A DNA stretch of 64,000 nt from the NCBI RefSeq assembly GCF_963677155.1, contig NZ_OY781884.1:3282501-3346500 (forward strand). Direction: 5' to 3'. A program made the translations under genes and the position numbers. Shown here one piece after another: positions 45,335 through 52,569 of this stretch (positions are counted from its first letter, which is position 1; each line of letters opens with the position of its first letter). This DNA comes from an uncultured Draconibacterium sp. Its GTDB lineage: Bacteria > Bacteroidota > Bacteroidia > Bacteroidales > Prolixibacteraceae. The notes beneath the pieces were generated by a model. That model saw nothing but the letters and a program-made list of their open reading frames with translations, searched no databases and was not told the origin of the DNA.

Positions 45335-46441
45335 TTATAGTGTATCTTCCTCTTCTGATGCTTCAATATCAACACTTTCATCAACCTGGTTGGGGTTAAT
45401 GTCGTATCTTCTCAGCGGATTTTTACTGATCTCGCTGTAAATACTTCGGTTTTTATAAACATCGATGGCAAGGTACAAAGCCTGGCGGAATGATTCGGGT
45501 GATGCTTTTCCTTCTCCGGCAATAGCATAAGCGGTTCCATGTGCTGGCGATGTGCGAATGGCTGGAAGTCCGGCAGTGTAGTTTACGCCACGTTCGAAAG
45601 AGGCCAGCTTAAACGGAATTAATCCCTGATCGTGGTACATGGCTAAAATGGCATCAAATTTCCGGTAATCTTCCGATCCAAAAAATCCATCGGCAGGATA
45701 GGGCCCTAAGGCCATAATCCCTTCTTTTTTAGCCTGAATAACAGCCGGCAGAATTATTTCTTTGTCTTCACTGCCAATCAATCCGTTGTCGCCGGCATGT
45801 GGATTTAATCCAAATACTGCAATTCTGGGTTTTGTAATGGCAAAGTCTTGCTGAAGAGATTTTGCTATGATCCTGATCTTTGAAAGGATGACTTCTTTGT
45901 TCAGGCTTTCAGCTACTTTCGAAATAGGAATGTGTGTTGTTACAACACCAATTTTTAGCGATTCGCTTACCATTAACATGGCATAGTCTTTTGTGTCGAA
46001 TTTTTGTGCCAGAAATTCGGTATGCCCCGGGAAATTAAATTCTTCACTTTGAATATTGTCTTTGTTGATTGGTGCTGTAATCAGTGCATCAATATATCCT
46101 TTTTGAAGATCGCTGGTAGCGCGTTCGAGAGCATTAAATGATGAAAGTCCGGCTTCGGTGGTTGATTTTCCCAATTCAACCCGAATATTTTCGTCAACAC
46201 AATTTATTATGTTTGCTTTTCTGGGTAGTAACTCTTTGGTGCTGCGAATGTGGTTGAAGCTTACGTCGTTTATATCGAGTGCTTTGCGGTGGTAGGCTGC
46301 TACTTTGGGAGAGCCATAAACAACCGGTGTACACATTTCGAGAATTCGCGGATCGGAAAGTGTTTTTAAGATTACTTCATATCCAATTCCGTTTATATCT
46401 CCGTGAGTAATTCCTATGCGTATTGTATCTTGTTTTGCCAT
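45335..46441 (-). CDS. pdxA: 4-Hydroxythreonine-4-phosphate dehydrogenase
   Basis: PdxA oxidises 4-phosphohydroxy-threonine in the DXP-dependent pyridoxal phosphate pathway. The 368-residue protein has the substrate start IGITHGDINGIGYEVILK, metal-binding histidines in FPGHTEFLA, LNPHAGDNGLIG and AMYHDQGLIPFK, and the late GLPAIRTSPAHGTAYAIAG. It has a slightly long, acidic C-terminal tail (ESVDIEASEEEDTL) that is not part of the enzyme core. A TAACTTTG box at 46484-46491 probably drives it. Confidence 0.96.
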   Translation of the reverse strand: MAKQDTIRIGITHGDINGIGYEVILKTLSDPRILEMCTPVVYGSPKVAAYHRKALDINDVSFNHIRSTKELLPRKANIINCVDENIRVELGKSTTEAGLSSFNALERATSDLQKGYIDALITAPINKDNIQSEEFNFPGHTEFLAQKFDTKDYAMLMVSESLKIGVVTTHIPISKVAESLNKEVILSKIRIIAKSLQQDFAITKPRIAVFGLNPHAGDNGLIGSEDKEIILPAVIQAKKEGIMALGPYPADGFFGSEDYRKFDAILAMYHDQGLIPFKLASFERGVNYTAGLPAIRTSPAHGTAYAIAGEGKASPESFRQALYLAIDVYKNRSIYSEISKNPLRRYDINPNQVDESVDIEASEEEDTL

Positions 46442-46483
46442 CGTGTTTTATTTCAGAAAATTTGCCTTTTATGTAAAGTGTCG

Positions 46484-46491
46484 CAAAGTTA
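46484..46491 (-). promoter_or_regulatory. -7 box upstream of pdxA
   Basis: TAACTTTG on the minus strand matches TAnnTTTG and is followed by CG, as usual. The TTTG partner is missing at the expected distance. It lies about 45 bases before the pdxA start. Confidence 0.45.
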
Positions 46492-46703
46492 ATTTATTTA
46501 ATTTAAATTTACATTGTATTGAAGCCGGAGGAAAACAGTTGACTAAGGAAAGATATTGGAGCCAGATGGATATTGCAAGTGGGTTCTTTTTAAAAGCATG
46601 TTTATTGGTTGGGACCAGTCATGTTATAATAATAGTTGCTTTTTTGCGAAAAAAAGTGAATGGTTGTAACTATGTCGTAACACTTTATAGATTAAAATGG
46701 GTG
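46492..46703. other. Intergenic, no gene I can support
   Basis: An open frame runs through 46416-46748 on the plus strand, with GGAGG before a TTG at about 46542. It crosses a terminator stem and has no recognisable protein features. I treat the stretch as non-coding. Confidence 0.4.
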
Positions 46704-46744
46704 AAAACTAAAGTAAGTAGTGATGTTACCATTACTTTAGTTTT
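46704..46744 (-). terminator. Terminator of the radical SAM/peptide operon
   Basis: A perfect 13-bp stem (AAAACTAAAGTAA at 46704-46716 with 46732-46744) has a 15-base loop and flanking T on both strands. It lies 45 bases beyond the stop of the small peptide gene, which fits the end of that operon; it could also work on the plus strand. Confidence 0.7.
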
Positions 46745-46788
46745 TTGAGTGAACCTATCTTTGAAACTAAATTTGGTTGTGAAAACAC

Positions 46789-46932
46789 TTATGTATTGTT
46801 ACAACTATTATTTTTGTTTGAATGGAGTCTTGAAAAAAATAGGCCTTTACTGCCTGCAGCTGCACTATTGCTTTTCACTTTTTTGTTCTTTTCACTAATT
46901 AGATTTTTTAAAATTTGATTGTTTCCTTTCAT
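46789..46932 (-). CDS. Small peptide gene after the radical SAM gene (candidate precursor)
   Basis: A 47-codon ORF begins ten bases after the stop of the radical SAM gene and ends 45 bases before a terminator. The peptide has a charged helical first half (MKGNNQILKNLISEKNKKV), then KSNSAAAGSKG, and a distinct last part LFFSRLHSNKNNSCNNT with one Cys. This split is the layout of a ribosomally made, modified peptide with leader and core; AAAGSKG could hold a cleavage site. I know no close family. Short ORFs arise by chance, but the tight coupling and the terminator position support it. Confidence 0.5.
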   Translation of the reverse strand: MKGNNQILKNLISEKNKKVKSNSAAAGSKGLFFSRLHSNKNNSCNNT

Positions 46933-46942
46933 AATGTGTTGA

Positions 46943-48004
46943 TTAAAATGAATTAATTATGTCTGTAATAACTCTGCTACGTTTTTGAAGAATAGCTTCA
47001 AAATTTCCTTGTTTATATCTTAAAAATGTGTCTTTTAGAGCAGTGTCGTTGTAATCTATATCAACTTTGGGCAGAATAAATCCATCAGCACTGACACACA
47101 ATTGTCTGTAAAAAGGTAGATTGAAAAAGTCAAGCGAAAACTGAATGATATTTGAGCTCGCTTTTATGATTGGATCTTCTCCTTCTGATAAATATTTCTG
47201 ACAGATTTTTTTTATTAATGAGTCGTTATTCCAAAAGTCAGTTAATGAATGATGCTGAATACAGAAGAAAGTGTTGATGTCAAGAGGCTTGCTATGCAAT
47301 AACGTATTCAAAGATAAGATTGTTTCTGAAAACTGAGATTGATCAATTAGTTCTTGCTGCATTCTTGTAGCATTTCCAAGCGGAAGAATAGGTGCAGCAA
47401 AAAATCTAGTAATTCCAATTGAAGCTAGTTGGCGCGTCAATTCCGCATAAGATTTATAGTTGCGCTTGTATAGTGACGTTGAGATGCTAATTTTTGATGG
47501 GTTGATCAGTTTTTGTATTGCTTTAATGCTTTTTATTGTGTTGTTAAAGTTACCTTTTCCTCTTAAATAATCATGGTTGTTTTTGAAACCATCTATACTG
47601 AATTCAATATAATCAATATAGCTAGATATTTGGGAGTAGTATTCTGAACTGCCACTTCCATTAGATATTACTCCGCAAAATGTATCAGGAAAGGTGGTTT
47701 TTATATATCGAATTATTAGCATAGTCTTTTTGTCAAGTGAACTTTCTTTGCCCGAAATATGGAAGTGTCGGCATCCAACAGAATGCCAATTGTTAATTAG
47801 GCTAATCCATTCGTCAAGTTCTAGTTCTTTGTTGCATAAGGTTGACTCGCCATAATAACAATGCTTACATTTTAGATTACATTTATGGCTAACTGATAAA
47901 TCAATTATTAAAGAAGAGTAATTGTTTCGTTCGAGCAATAAAGTGTTTTTTAATTCTTCATTGTCAAAATATATTCTTAAAATTTCCAATACATTACTGT
48001 CCAT
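46943..48004 (-). CDS. Radical SAM protein, possible peptide maturase
   Basis: The 353-residue protein binds a 4Fe-4S cluster through CNLKCKHC in LIIDLSVSHKCNLKCKHCYYGES. It shows the barrel strands expected of the family (GCRHFHISGKESSLDKK, FCGVISNGSG, IEFSIDGFKNNHDYLRGKGNF). The C-terminal part ends RQLCVSADGFILPKVDIDYND, which recalls the twitch/SPASM region (LCVTxDGxILPC), but the usual cysteine set is absent. The HisXGKE stretch replaces the GGEP SAM-binding motif. A small peptide gene follows by ten bases and a membrane protein precedes by 12, so peptide modification is a fair hypothesis. Confidence 0.75.
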   Translation of the reverse strand: MDSNVLEILRIYFDNEELKNTLLLERNNYSSLIIDLSVSHKCNLKCKHCYYGESTLCNKELELDEWISLINNWHSVGCRHFHISGKESSLDKKTMLIIRYIKTTFPDTFCGVISNGSGSSEYYSQISSYIDYIEFSIDGFKNNHDYLRGKGNFNNTIKSIKAIQKLINPSKISISTSLYKRNYKSYAELTRQLASIGITRFFAAPILPLGNATRMQQELIDQSQFSETILSLNTLLHSKPLDINTFFCIQHHSLTDFWNNDSLIKKICQKYLSEGEDPIIKASSNIIQFSLDFFNLPFYRQLCVSADGFILPKVDIDYNDTALKDTFLRYKQGNFEAILQKRSRVITDIINSF

Positions 48005-48016
48005 TCGAATAACTAG

Positions 48017-48904
48017 TTATGTTTCATAATAAAGAAGGTAGTCCGCATCTTTTTCAGGATTCATTAATTCAAATATATATAGGTCTTTATTTAAATTTGA
48101 TGGGTAGACAGCTCTAAGGAATGTTGGTTTGTCATCAGAAATTCCATATTTATAGGCCTCAACAACCCTTAGATTCATCTCATTAGATTTTTGCAACATA
48201 ATTCGTAAATTTTGTGTTCGATCTGAAAAAATATTGGGTAAGGCAATGTAGTCGCTACTGAAAAATAGCATTTTAGGCCATTCCCATTCCAATGTTAGAT
48301 CAAAATATTCATTTTCTTTTTTTAGTGTGTCAAAAGAAATGATAATATCTTTAACGGTAGTATTTCTTCCTTTATCTGATATTCTTGCTCTAAGCGTCAT
48401 ATTCCTTAAATTGTCAACGGCAGAGAACTTTAATTGACTGTAATCAATAATTCCATCTCCACCTATTACTATTTTGATATTCCATGATTCTTTTGTGTGC
48501 TTTCCGACAAATCGGTATGAACAGAGAGCATCCCTGAATTTATTTCCATCTCTTATCTTAACTTTTAGTTCCAAGTTTACTAGGTCGATTTGATTATTTG
48601 GAGTAACTTCTCCTGATTTCCAAAGATGTGAATATATTAATGGCCATTTTTTAAAAAACGGAACGCGTTGAGTTTTTTCCAAAATACCAACGCGGACCTG
48701 AAGATCCCTTATCTCTTTTCTTCTCCTATAGAGGTAATTTGTTGTCAGATAGACTATTGTGCCAATTACTAATAGGAGACCTACTATTATTGTTGGTTTT
48801 TGGAATTTGGGTTCAGAAATAATTGCTGCAATACTTGCTATGGAACCGATGATTCCTAGTATATAAATTCCTTTAGTAACAATGCTCTTTAAAGATAAAT
48901 TCAT
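48017..48904 (-). CDS. Membrane-anchored protein, first gene of the radical SAM operon
   Basis: The 295-residue protein has two N-terminal membrane helices (about residues 12-32 and 38-58), then a short coiled coil (YRRRKEIRDLQVRVGILEKTQ). A soluble beta-rich domain of about 200 residues ends in LYIFELMNPEKDADYLLYYET. I do not recognise the domain. With both helices at the N-terminus, the large part probably faces the cytoplasm. Its stop and the radical SAM start are 12 bases apart, so they form one transcript. Base composition is A+T-rich compared with the neighbouring core genes, hinting at acquisition. Confidence 0.65.
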   Translation of the reverse strand: MNLSLKSIVTKGIYILGIIGSIASIAAIISEPKFQKPTIIVGLLLVIGTIVYLTTNYLYRRRKEIRDLQVRVGILEKTQRVPFFKKWPLIYSHLWKSGEVTPNNQIDLVNLELKVKIRDGNKFRDALCSYRFVGKHTKESWNIKIVIGGDGIIDYSQLKFSAVDNLRNMTLRARISDKGRNTTVKDIIISFDTLKKENEYFDLTLEWEWPKMLFFSSDYIALPNIFSDRTQNLRIMLQKSNEMNLRVVEAYKYGISDDKPTFLRAVYPSNLNKDLYIFELMNPEKDADYLLYYET

Positions 48905-48983
48905 ATTGAGATGGAAGTTAGACTTTGATTATGTTAAAAATAAGTAGAAATTGGTTCGAAATATTACATTTTAATAAATAGCA

Positions 48984-49015
48984 GAAATATAGGTTTTTAT
49001 AACTACATACACAAA
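48984..49015 (-). promoter_or_regulatory. Probable promoter of the radical SAM operon
   Basis: On the minus strand TTTG (49012-49015), a 20-base spacer and TATATTTC (48984-48991) match the consensus at 11 of 12 positions. The leader would be about 75 bases. Confidence 0.5.
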
Positions 49016-49266
49016 AAGGTAGTATAACTATTTTATTTTAATTCTGTTATTTTAAAATTTTTTAGGATCATAGCAATTGTATTTTTTGCTAAAATACTGA
49101 TCTATAATTGTTACAACAGAAGTTTTAAATTAAACAGTTGACAGCGGAGTGTTAATTCACCGGAGAACTTTGCCTGTTCAAATGATTTTAAAGATCGAAT
49201 GTTGGTTAGCAGACACAAAAAAGGACCTTGATTTAAGGCCCTTTTCTATTTTGTTGTTTCTTGTTT
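49016..49266. other. Intergenic with terminator of the Ni-SOD gene
   Basis: The only structure I see is a hairpin at 49219-49245 (AAAAGG/CCTTTT and CCTT/AAGG arms around one mismatch). It ends the minus-strand superoxide dismutase transcript. No gene is apparent. Confidence 0.6.
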
Positions 49267-49743
49267 TTAATGATCGTCGCCAAAATAGGCATGCTCAAAA
49301 AGGTGAAGCTTTTCGCGCAGTGTATCAATAATGCTTAAACCGGTGCTTTGTTTACTCTTCATTGCAAAAACCGAAATGTGGTGTAACAGTTCCAGTTGTT
49401 TTGCATATTTGCGATAAGCAGCCTCGTCGGCCGATGAGGTTATTTTTACACGTTGGTGCAAAAAATACTGGCTAACAATTTCCTGCATTTCTTTGGCATG
49501 CTCTTCTTTGTTCATTACCCAACGAACCAGCTGATTGTAATCGGGATTTTCCGATTTTGATAATTCGTTGATCTGGTTCATCGATTTTTCAATGGTTTCA
49601 ATGTGCTCGTATAACAGGGCAATGCGAACCGAGTCGCCATAAATTCCACAAGGAATTTCGCAATGTGCTTTTGCCTGAAAACTTGAAAGTGTAATTATAC
49701 CCATTATTAAGGCTACGGAAAAAACTTGTGTAATTTTTTTCAT
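49267..49743 (-). CDS. sodN: Nickel superoxide dismutase with Sec signal peptide
   Basis: Ni-SOD removes superoxide using nickel bound by the first residues of the mature protein. The motif HCEIPCGIYGD (HCxxPCGxY) is exact: His27, Cys28 and Cys32 become His1, Cys2 and Cys6 after cleavage. It is preceded by MKKITQVFSVALIMGIITLSSFQAKA, a textbook signal peptide ending AKA. Signal peptidase I would thus expose the nickel-binding His by itself, instead of the SodX protease used by Streptomyces and cyanobacteria. The rest (132 residues, four-helix type) fits. Export to the periplasm follows. No sodX gene is adjacent. Confidence 0.92.
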   Translation of the reverse strand: MKKITQVFSVALIMGIITLSSFQAKAHCEIPCGIYGDSVRIALLYEHIETIEKSMNQINELSKSENPDYNQLVRWVMNKEEHAKEMQEIVSQYFLHQRVKITSSADEAAYRKYAKQLELLHHISVFAMKSKQSTGLSIIDTLREKLHLFEHAYFGDDH

Positions 49744-49882
49744 TTTGTGTTTTTTATGAGTTCAAAGAATTATTTCTTAATAACTGTCTGTATAACAATA
49801 AATGAAGAATGAGGTTTGAGTTCGTTTCATATTCCTCTTTGATGGGAAACAGAATTTTAATTGATTTTTTTAGAAAAAAAGT

Positions 49883-49912
49883 TTTGACTTTTAAGAAAAG
49901 CTATTACTTTTG
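49883..49912 (+). promoter_or_regulatory. Promoter of tRNA-Asn
   Basis: TTTG (49883-49886), 18-base spacer, TACTTTTG (49905-49912). The start of transcription would be about 40 bases before the tRNA. Confidence 0.55.
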
Positions 49913-49956
49913 CATCGCTTTTGAAAAGCAAACGTTCTCACAGAGGGAATTAATCT

Positions 49957-50033
49957 TCCCCAGTAGCTCAGTTGGTTAGAGCGGCGGACTGTTAATCCGT
50001 AGGTCGTTGGTTCAAGTCCAACCTGGGGAGCCA
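49957..50033 (+). tRNA. tRNA-Asn (GTT), intact, target of the island
   Basis: The acceptor stem TCCCCAG/CTGGGGA, D arm AGCTCAGTTGGTTAGAGC, anticodon loop CTGTTAA with GTT at 49991-49993, T arm GTTGG-TTCAAGT-CCAAC, discriminator G and an encoded CCA are all present. From base 49978 on the sequence is repeated at 59065-59122, marking island integration. The gene stays whole because the inserted element restores its 3' half. Confidence 0.97.
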
Positions 50034-50035
50034 AA
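49978..50035. repeat. Left attachment repeat (58 bp) within tRNA-Asn
   Basis: Identical over 58 bases to 59065-59122. It covers the tRNA from the end of the D-loop to two bases past CCA. Crossover lies somewhere within it. Confidence 0.92.
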
Positions 50036-50037
50036 AG

Positions 50038-50073
50038 AAAAGCGCTTAGAATCTTTGATTCAGGCGCTTTTTT
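50038..50073 (+). terminator. Terminator now serving tRNA-Asn, brought by the island
   Basis: AAAAGCGC (50038-50045) pairs with GCGCTTTT (50064-50071), with inner GAATC/GATTC pairing and a six-T run. It lies directly after the left repeat. Confidence 0.75.
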
Positions 50074-50167
50074 GTTTTTATACACTTTCTTACAATTATT
50101 TCAATTTCTTCTTTTCTACGCCGGTTTTGGTGCAAAAGGTAAACCGAGATGTAAACCAAAATTTATC

Positions 50168-51367
50168 ATGAATGCATCTATTAGCGTTATTTGTTACAAG
50201 TCAAAAACCTTGGCGAACGGAGAACACCCATTAATGGTTAGAATCACTAAAATGGGTAAAAGAACTTATCAAAGTCTTGGACTCTCAATCCATCCAAAAT
50301 ACTGGGACTTCAAGCGAAACCAACCTAAACGAAATTACCCGAATAAGGAAGAACTACAAAACCTAATTACTACAAAGAAAAATGAATTTCAGAAAACGAT
50401 TTTAGAGTTAAATATTACTCAAAAAGAATACTCTGTTGGGACAGTAAAAGACAAAATAGGTAAACCAAAAACAGTAAAAATGGTAGACCAAGTCTTTTTA
50501 GAATATATTGATAGCCTAAAACAGTCGAAAAGGTTACGTTATGCAGAATCCTGTAAACTGGTTTATAACTCGTTAATCCACTTCAATAAACATCTAAACA
50601 TTTATTTTTCTGAAATTGATCTTAGTTGGCTTCGTAAATACGAAAAATGGCTGCAATCGCAAAAGCTTGCAATTAATACTGTTGGAATACGGTTTAGAAC
50701 TTTAAGGACTATTTATAATTATGCAATAGTAGAAAATCATGTAAGTGCTGAATGTTATCCTTTTAAGAAATTTAAAGTTTCAAAATTTCAGCAGGCTACC
50801 GCTAAACGCTCTTTAACCAAAAAGGATATTGATAAGGTTCTTAATTATATTGCATCCAATAAAAACCAACAATTAGCAATTGACATATTTACTTTTTCCT
50901 ACTTAATGGGCGGAATAAATTTTGTCGATATTGCTAACCTTACACAAGAATCCATAATTGACGATAGGCTCATTTATATCCGCAAAAAAACAGGAAAGCT
51001 TATAAAAATGCCTCTACATGTAAAAGCGGTTGAGATAATGCAGAAGTACATCAATAATCGCAGTAGATACATATTTCCAATTCTTTTTAATCACCATAAA
51101 ACGGAGCTACAAAAAACAAATAGAGTAAATAAAATTACTAGCAAAATAAACAAACAGCTTAAAGAGGTTGGAAAAGAATTAGGCCTACCTATTGATTTAA
51201 CTACCTATGTTGCAAGACACTCATTTGCAACTGTTTTGAAAAGGGCTGGCGTTTCAACTTCTTTAATTAGTGAATCTTTGGGGCATAGCTCTGAAAAGGT
51301 TACACAGTTTTATTTAGATAGCTTTGAGAATAAGCAATTTAATGAAGCCATGAAACATTTGCTCTAA
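50168..51367 (+). CDS. Tyrosine recombinase/integrase of the island
   Basis: The 399-residue protein (ATG at 50168; an in-frame ATG upstream would overlap the tRNA terminator) has the N-terminal arm-binding domain of Bacteroidota integrases (VICYKSKTLANGEHPLMVRITKMGKRTYQSLGLSIHPKYWD), a SAM-like core-binding domain and a catalytic domain. LTTYVARHSFATVLKRAG gives the His-x-x-Arg-type box, ESLGHSS the second His, and VTQFYLDSF the nucleophile Tyr. The first Arg is not at its usual place (LMGGINFVDIANL), a variation I recall from related Bacteroides integrases. It catalyses insertion at tRNA-Asn. Confidence 0.93.
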   Translation: MNASISVICYKSKTLANGEHPLMVRITKMGKRTYQSLGLSIHPKYWDFKRNQPKRNYPNKEELQNLITTKKNEFQKTILELNITQKEYSVGTVKDKIGKPKTVKMVDQVFLEYIDSLKQSKRLRYAESCKLVYNSLIHFNKHLNIYFSEIDLSWLRKYEKWLQSQKLAINTVGIRFRTLRTIYNYAIVENHVSAECYPFKKFKVSKFQQATAKRSLTKKDIDKVLNYIASNKNQQLAIDIFTFSYLMGGINFVDIANLTQESIIDDRLIYIRKKTGKLIKMPLHVKAVEIMQKYINNRSRYIFPILFNHHKTELQKTNRVNKITSKINKQLKEVGKELGLPIDLTTYVARHSFATVLKRAGVSTSLISESLGHSSEKVTQFYLDSFENKQFNEAMKHLL

Positions 51368-51377
51368 AAAAAATACT

Positions 51378-51448
51378 GCTTACGTTAATATTATTGATAA
51401 TTTTGTAAAAGCTGAAACGTCAGCAATTTTATTGATTTTAACGTAAGC
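51378..51448. repeat. Large interrupted palindrome after the integrase gene
   Basis: Arms GCTTACGTTAA (51378-51388) and TTAACGTAAGC (51438-51448) are exact complements, with inner GCTG/CAGC arms at about 51411-51424 flanked by A and T runs. The whole 71 bases could extrude as a cruciform. There is no T run, so it is not a typical terminator. Confidence 0.75.
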
Positions 51449-51667
51449 GTAAGGCATTATTCTTTAACTCAGAAATCGCCAATTTCAAAAACAGTACAAG
51501 AATAATAGCGATAGCGCTCGCGCCACCTTATATGGCGTGGGATGCTGTTGTCTATTTGTGTACTGTGGGTGTTTGGCGATACCTTGAGTTAATCGGATAG
51601 GCTTTCAGTTCCCACGCTTTCTATTTTTAACACCTAACGAGGGAGCGGTCAGGTCAACACTCATAAT
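51449..51667. other. Island intergenic region with a G/C-richer segment
   Basis: No ORF is seen. The part 51509-51535 (AGCGATAGCGCTCGCGCC) is notably G/C-rich for this island and can fold with GGCGTGGG nearby; it may be an RNA structure or recombination site. GCTTTCAGTTCCCAC at 51601-51615 recurs almost exactly at 58115-58129, each time just before a gene. Confidence 0.45.
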
Positions 51668-51850
51668 ATGAAAAAACTAACCTTGTTTCTTGTAGCGTGT
51701 TTCTCTTTATTTCTTACAAGTTGCAATGATGCTGTTGAGGCTGCTTACGGTTTGGCAACATTCTTCTTTATTGTTATTAAATGGGGGCTAATATTGTTAG
51801 TCGCAGCTTTTATCATTGCATTTATAATTAGTCTTTTTAATCGAAAATAA
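51668..51850 (+). CDS. Small lipoprotein with one membrane helix
   Basis: The 60-residue product has a lipobox (LTSC, Cys19), a short spacer (NDAVEAAYG) and a second hydrophobic helix (FFFIVIKWGLILLVAAFIIAFIISLF) ending NRK. It is followed after six bases by another small membrane protein gene, so they likely act together. Such tiny envelope proteins are common mobile-element cargo, for example as immunity or exclusion factors, but no function can be assigned from sequence. Confidence 0.6.
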   Translation: MKKLTLFLVACFSLFLTSCNDAVEAAYGLATFFFIVIKWGLILLVAAFIIAFIISLFNRK

Positions 51851-51856
51851 AACACT

Positions 51857-52186
51857 ATGCTAAGTAAAAGAGACCGGGTTTTAGTAACACTTACAATTGC
51901 AATAGTGATTTATATAATTGTTGGGCTAATTGCAAAAAATGTTTTTCACATAGATAGCTATTTCCCGGAGGATAAACCACTACAGCAGACATTTAAGGGA
52001 ATTGGAGACTCAATATTACATGTTGACGAAGGTATGTTCGTTAGTAAAGATACGCTTACAATTAATAGGGATACAATTACTAATGTTGAGCATGGCACAA
52101 ATGAAGATTCTGTGGAGAACGTTTATAATCTTACTATACGTGTTCAGGATAACAAAATAATCGGAGTTAAACTTGACGATCAATAA
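51857..52186 (+). CDS. Single-pass membrane protein, hypothetical
   Basis: The 109-residue protein has one N-terminal membrane helix (VLVTLTIAIVIYIIVGLIAKNVF). An acidic extracytoplasmic part carries a repeated T-L-T-I/D-T-I-T pattern (KDTLTINRDTITNVEH) and ends in a strand RVQDNKIIGVKLDDQ. No family is recognised. It follows the small lipoprotein by six bases. Confidence 0.6.
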   Translation: MLSKRDRVLVTLTIAIVIYIIVGLIAKNVFHIDSYFPEDKPLQQTFKGIGDSILHVDEGMFVSKDTLTINRDTITNVEHGTNEDSVENVYNLTIRVQDNKIIGVKLDDQ

Positions 52187-52452
52187 AAAAGATTATCAAC
52201 GAGATAAACAGAAAAGAACAAAAAATGTTAAACTAGATATTAGGGAAATACTTGCACACAATATGGCGCTAAGCGTAACATTTGTTGACGTAAAACGACA
52301 TTATGCCCCATTCGAGAGGTCATCAAAATGCTTGACGGAGTCATGTACTCACATATCGTTAAAACCTCAGGTGAATAGTTTTGGAAAAATGGCTGATTAC
52401 TGAAACACATCATACCAATAAGCATTATAAAAATTTAGACATACTTTGTCCT
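52187..52452. other. Island intergenic region, no gene I can support
   Basis: A 76-codon frame opens at a TTG inside the previous gene (52173-52403), but its composition is not protein-like and there is no ribosome site. It may hold a decayed gene. The first 85-bp dyad follows it. Confidence 0.4.
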
Positions 52453-52537
52453 CGTAATTCAAGAATGAGGTAAATTTTTATTTCCGGTTTATTTAGGTAG
52501 CAATATTTCAAAAAAATATCCCATCTTTAAATTACGA
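52453..52537. repeat. Island dyad element, copy A (85 bp)
   Basis: CGTAATTCAAGAATGAGGTA at the left end is roughly complementary to the right end (TATCCCATCTTTAAATTACG), making a long imperfect hairpin. It aligns over its whole length, about three positions in four, with copy B at 57848-57933. Copy A lies 32 bases before the helicase-like gene. Confidence 0.65.
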
Positions 52538-52569
52538 GACTTGCAATATCTTTAAACTATTGATTACTA

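Noticed and set aside
46416-46748. 110-codon plus-strand frame, with GGAGG before an internal TTG
   Set aside because: It starts antisense to pdxA, runs through the stem of a terminator and has no protein-like features. The terminator fits the minus-strand operon better.
52173-52403. 76-codon frame between the small membrane protein and the helicase-like gene
   Set aside because: It needs a TTG start inside the previous gene and its composition does not look coding; other frames here are also broken.
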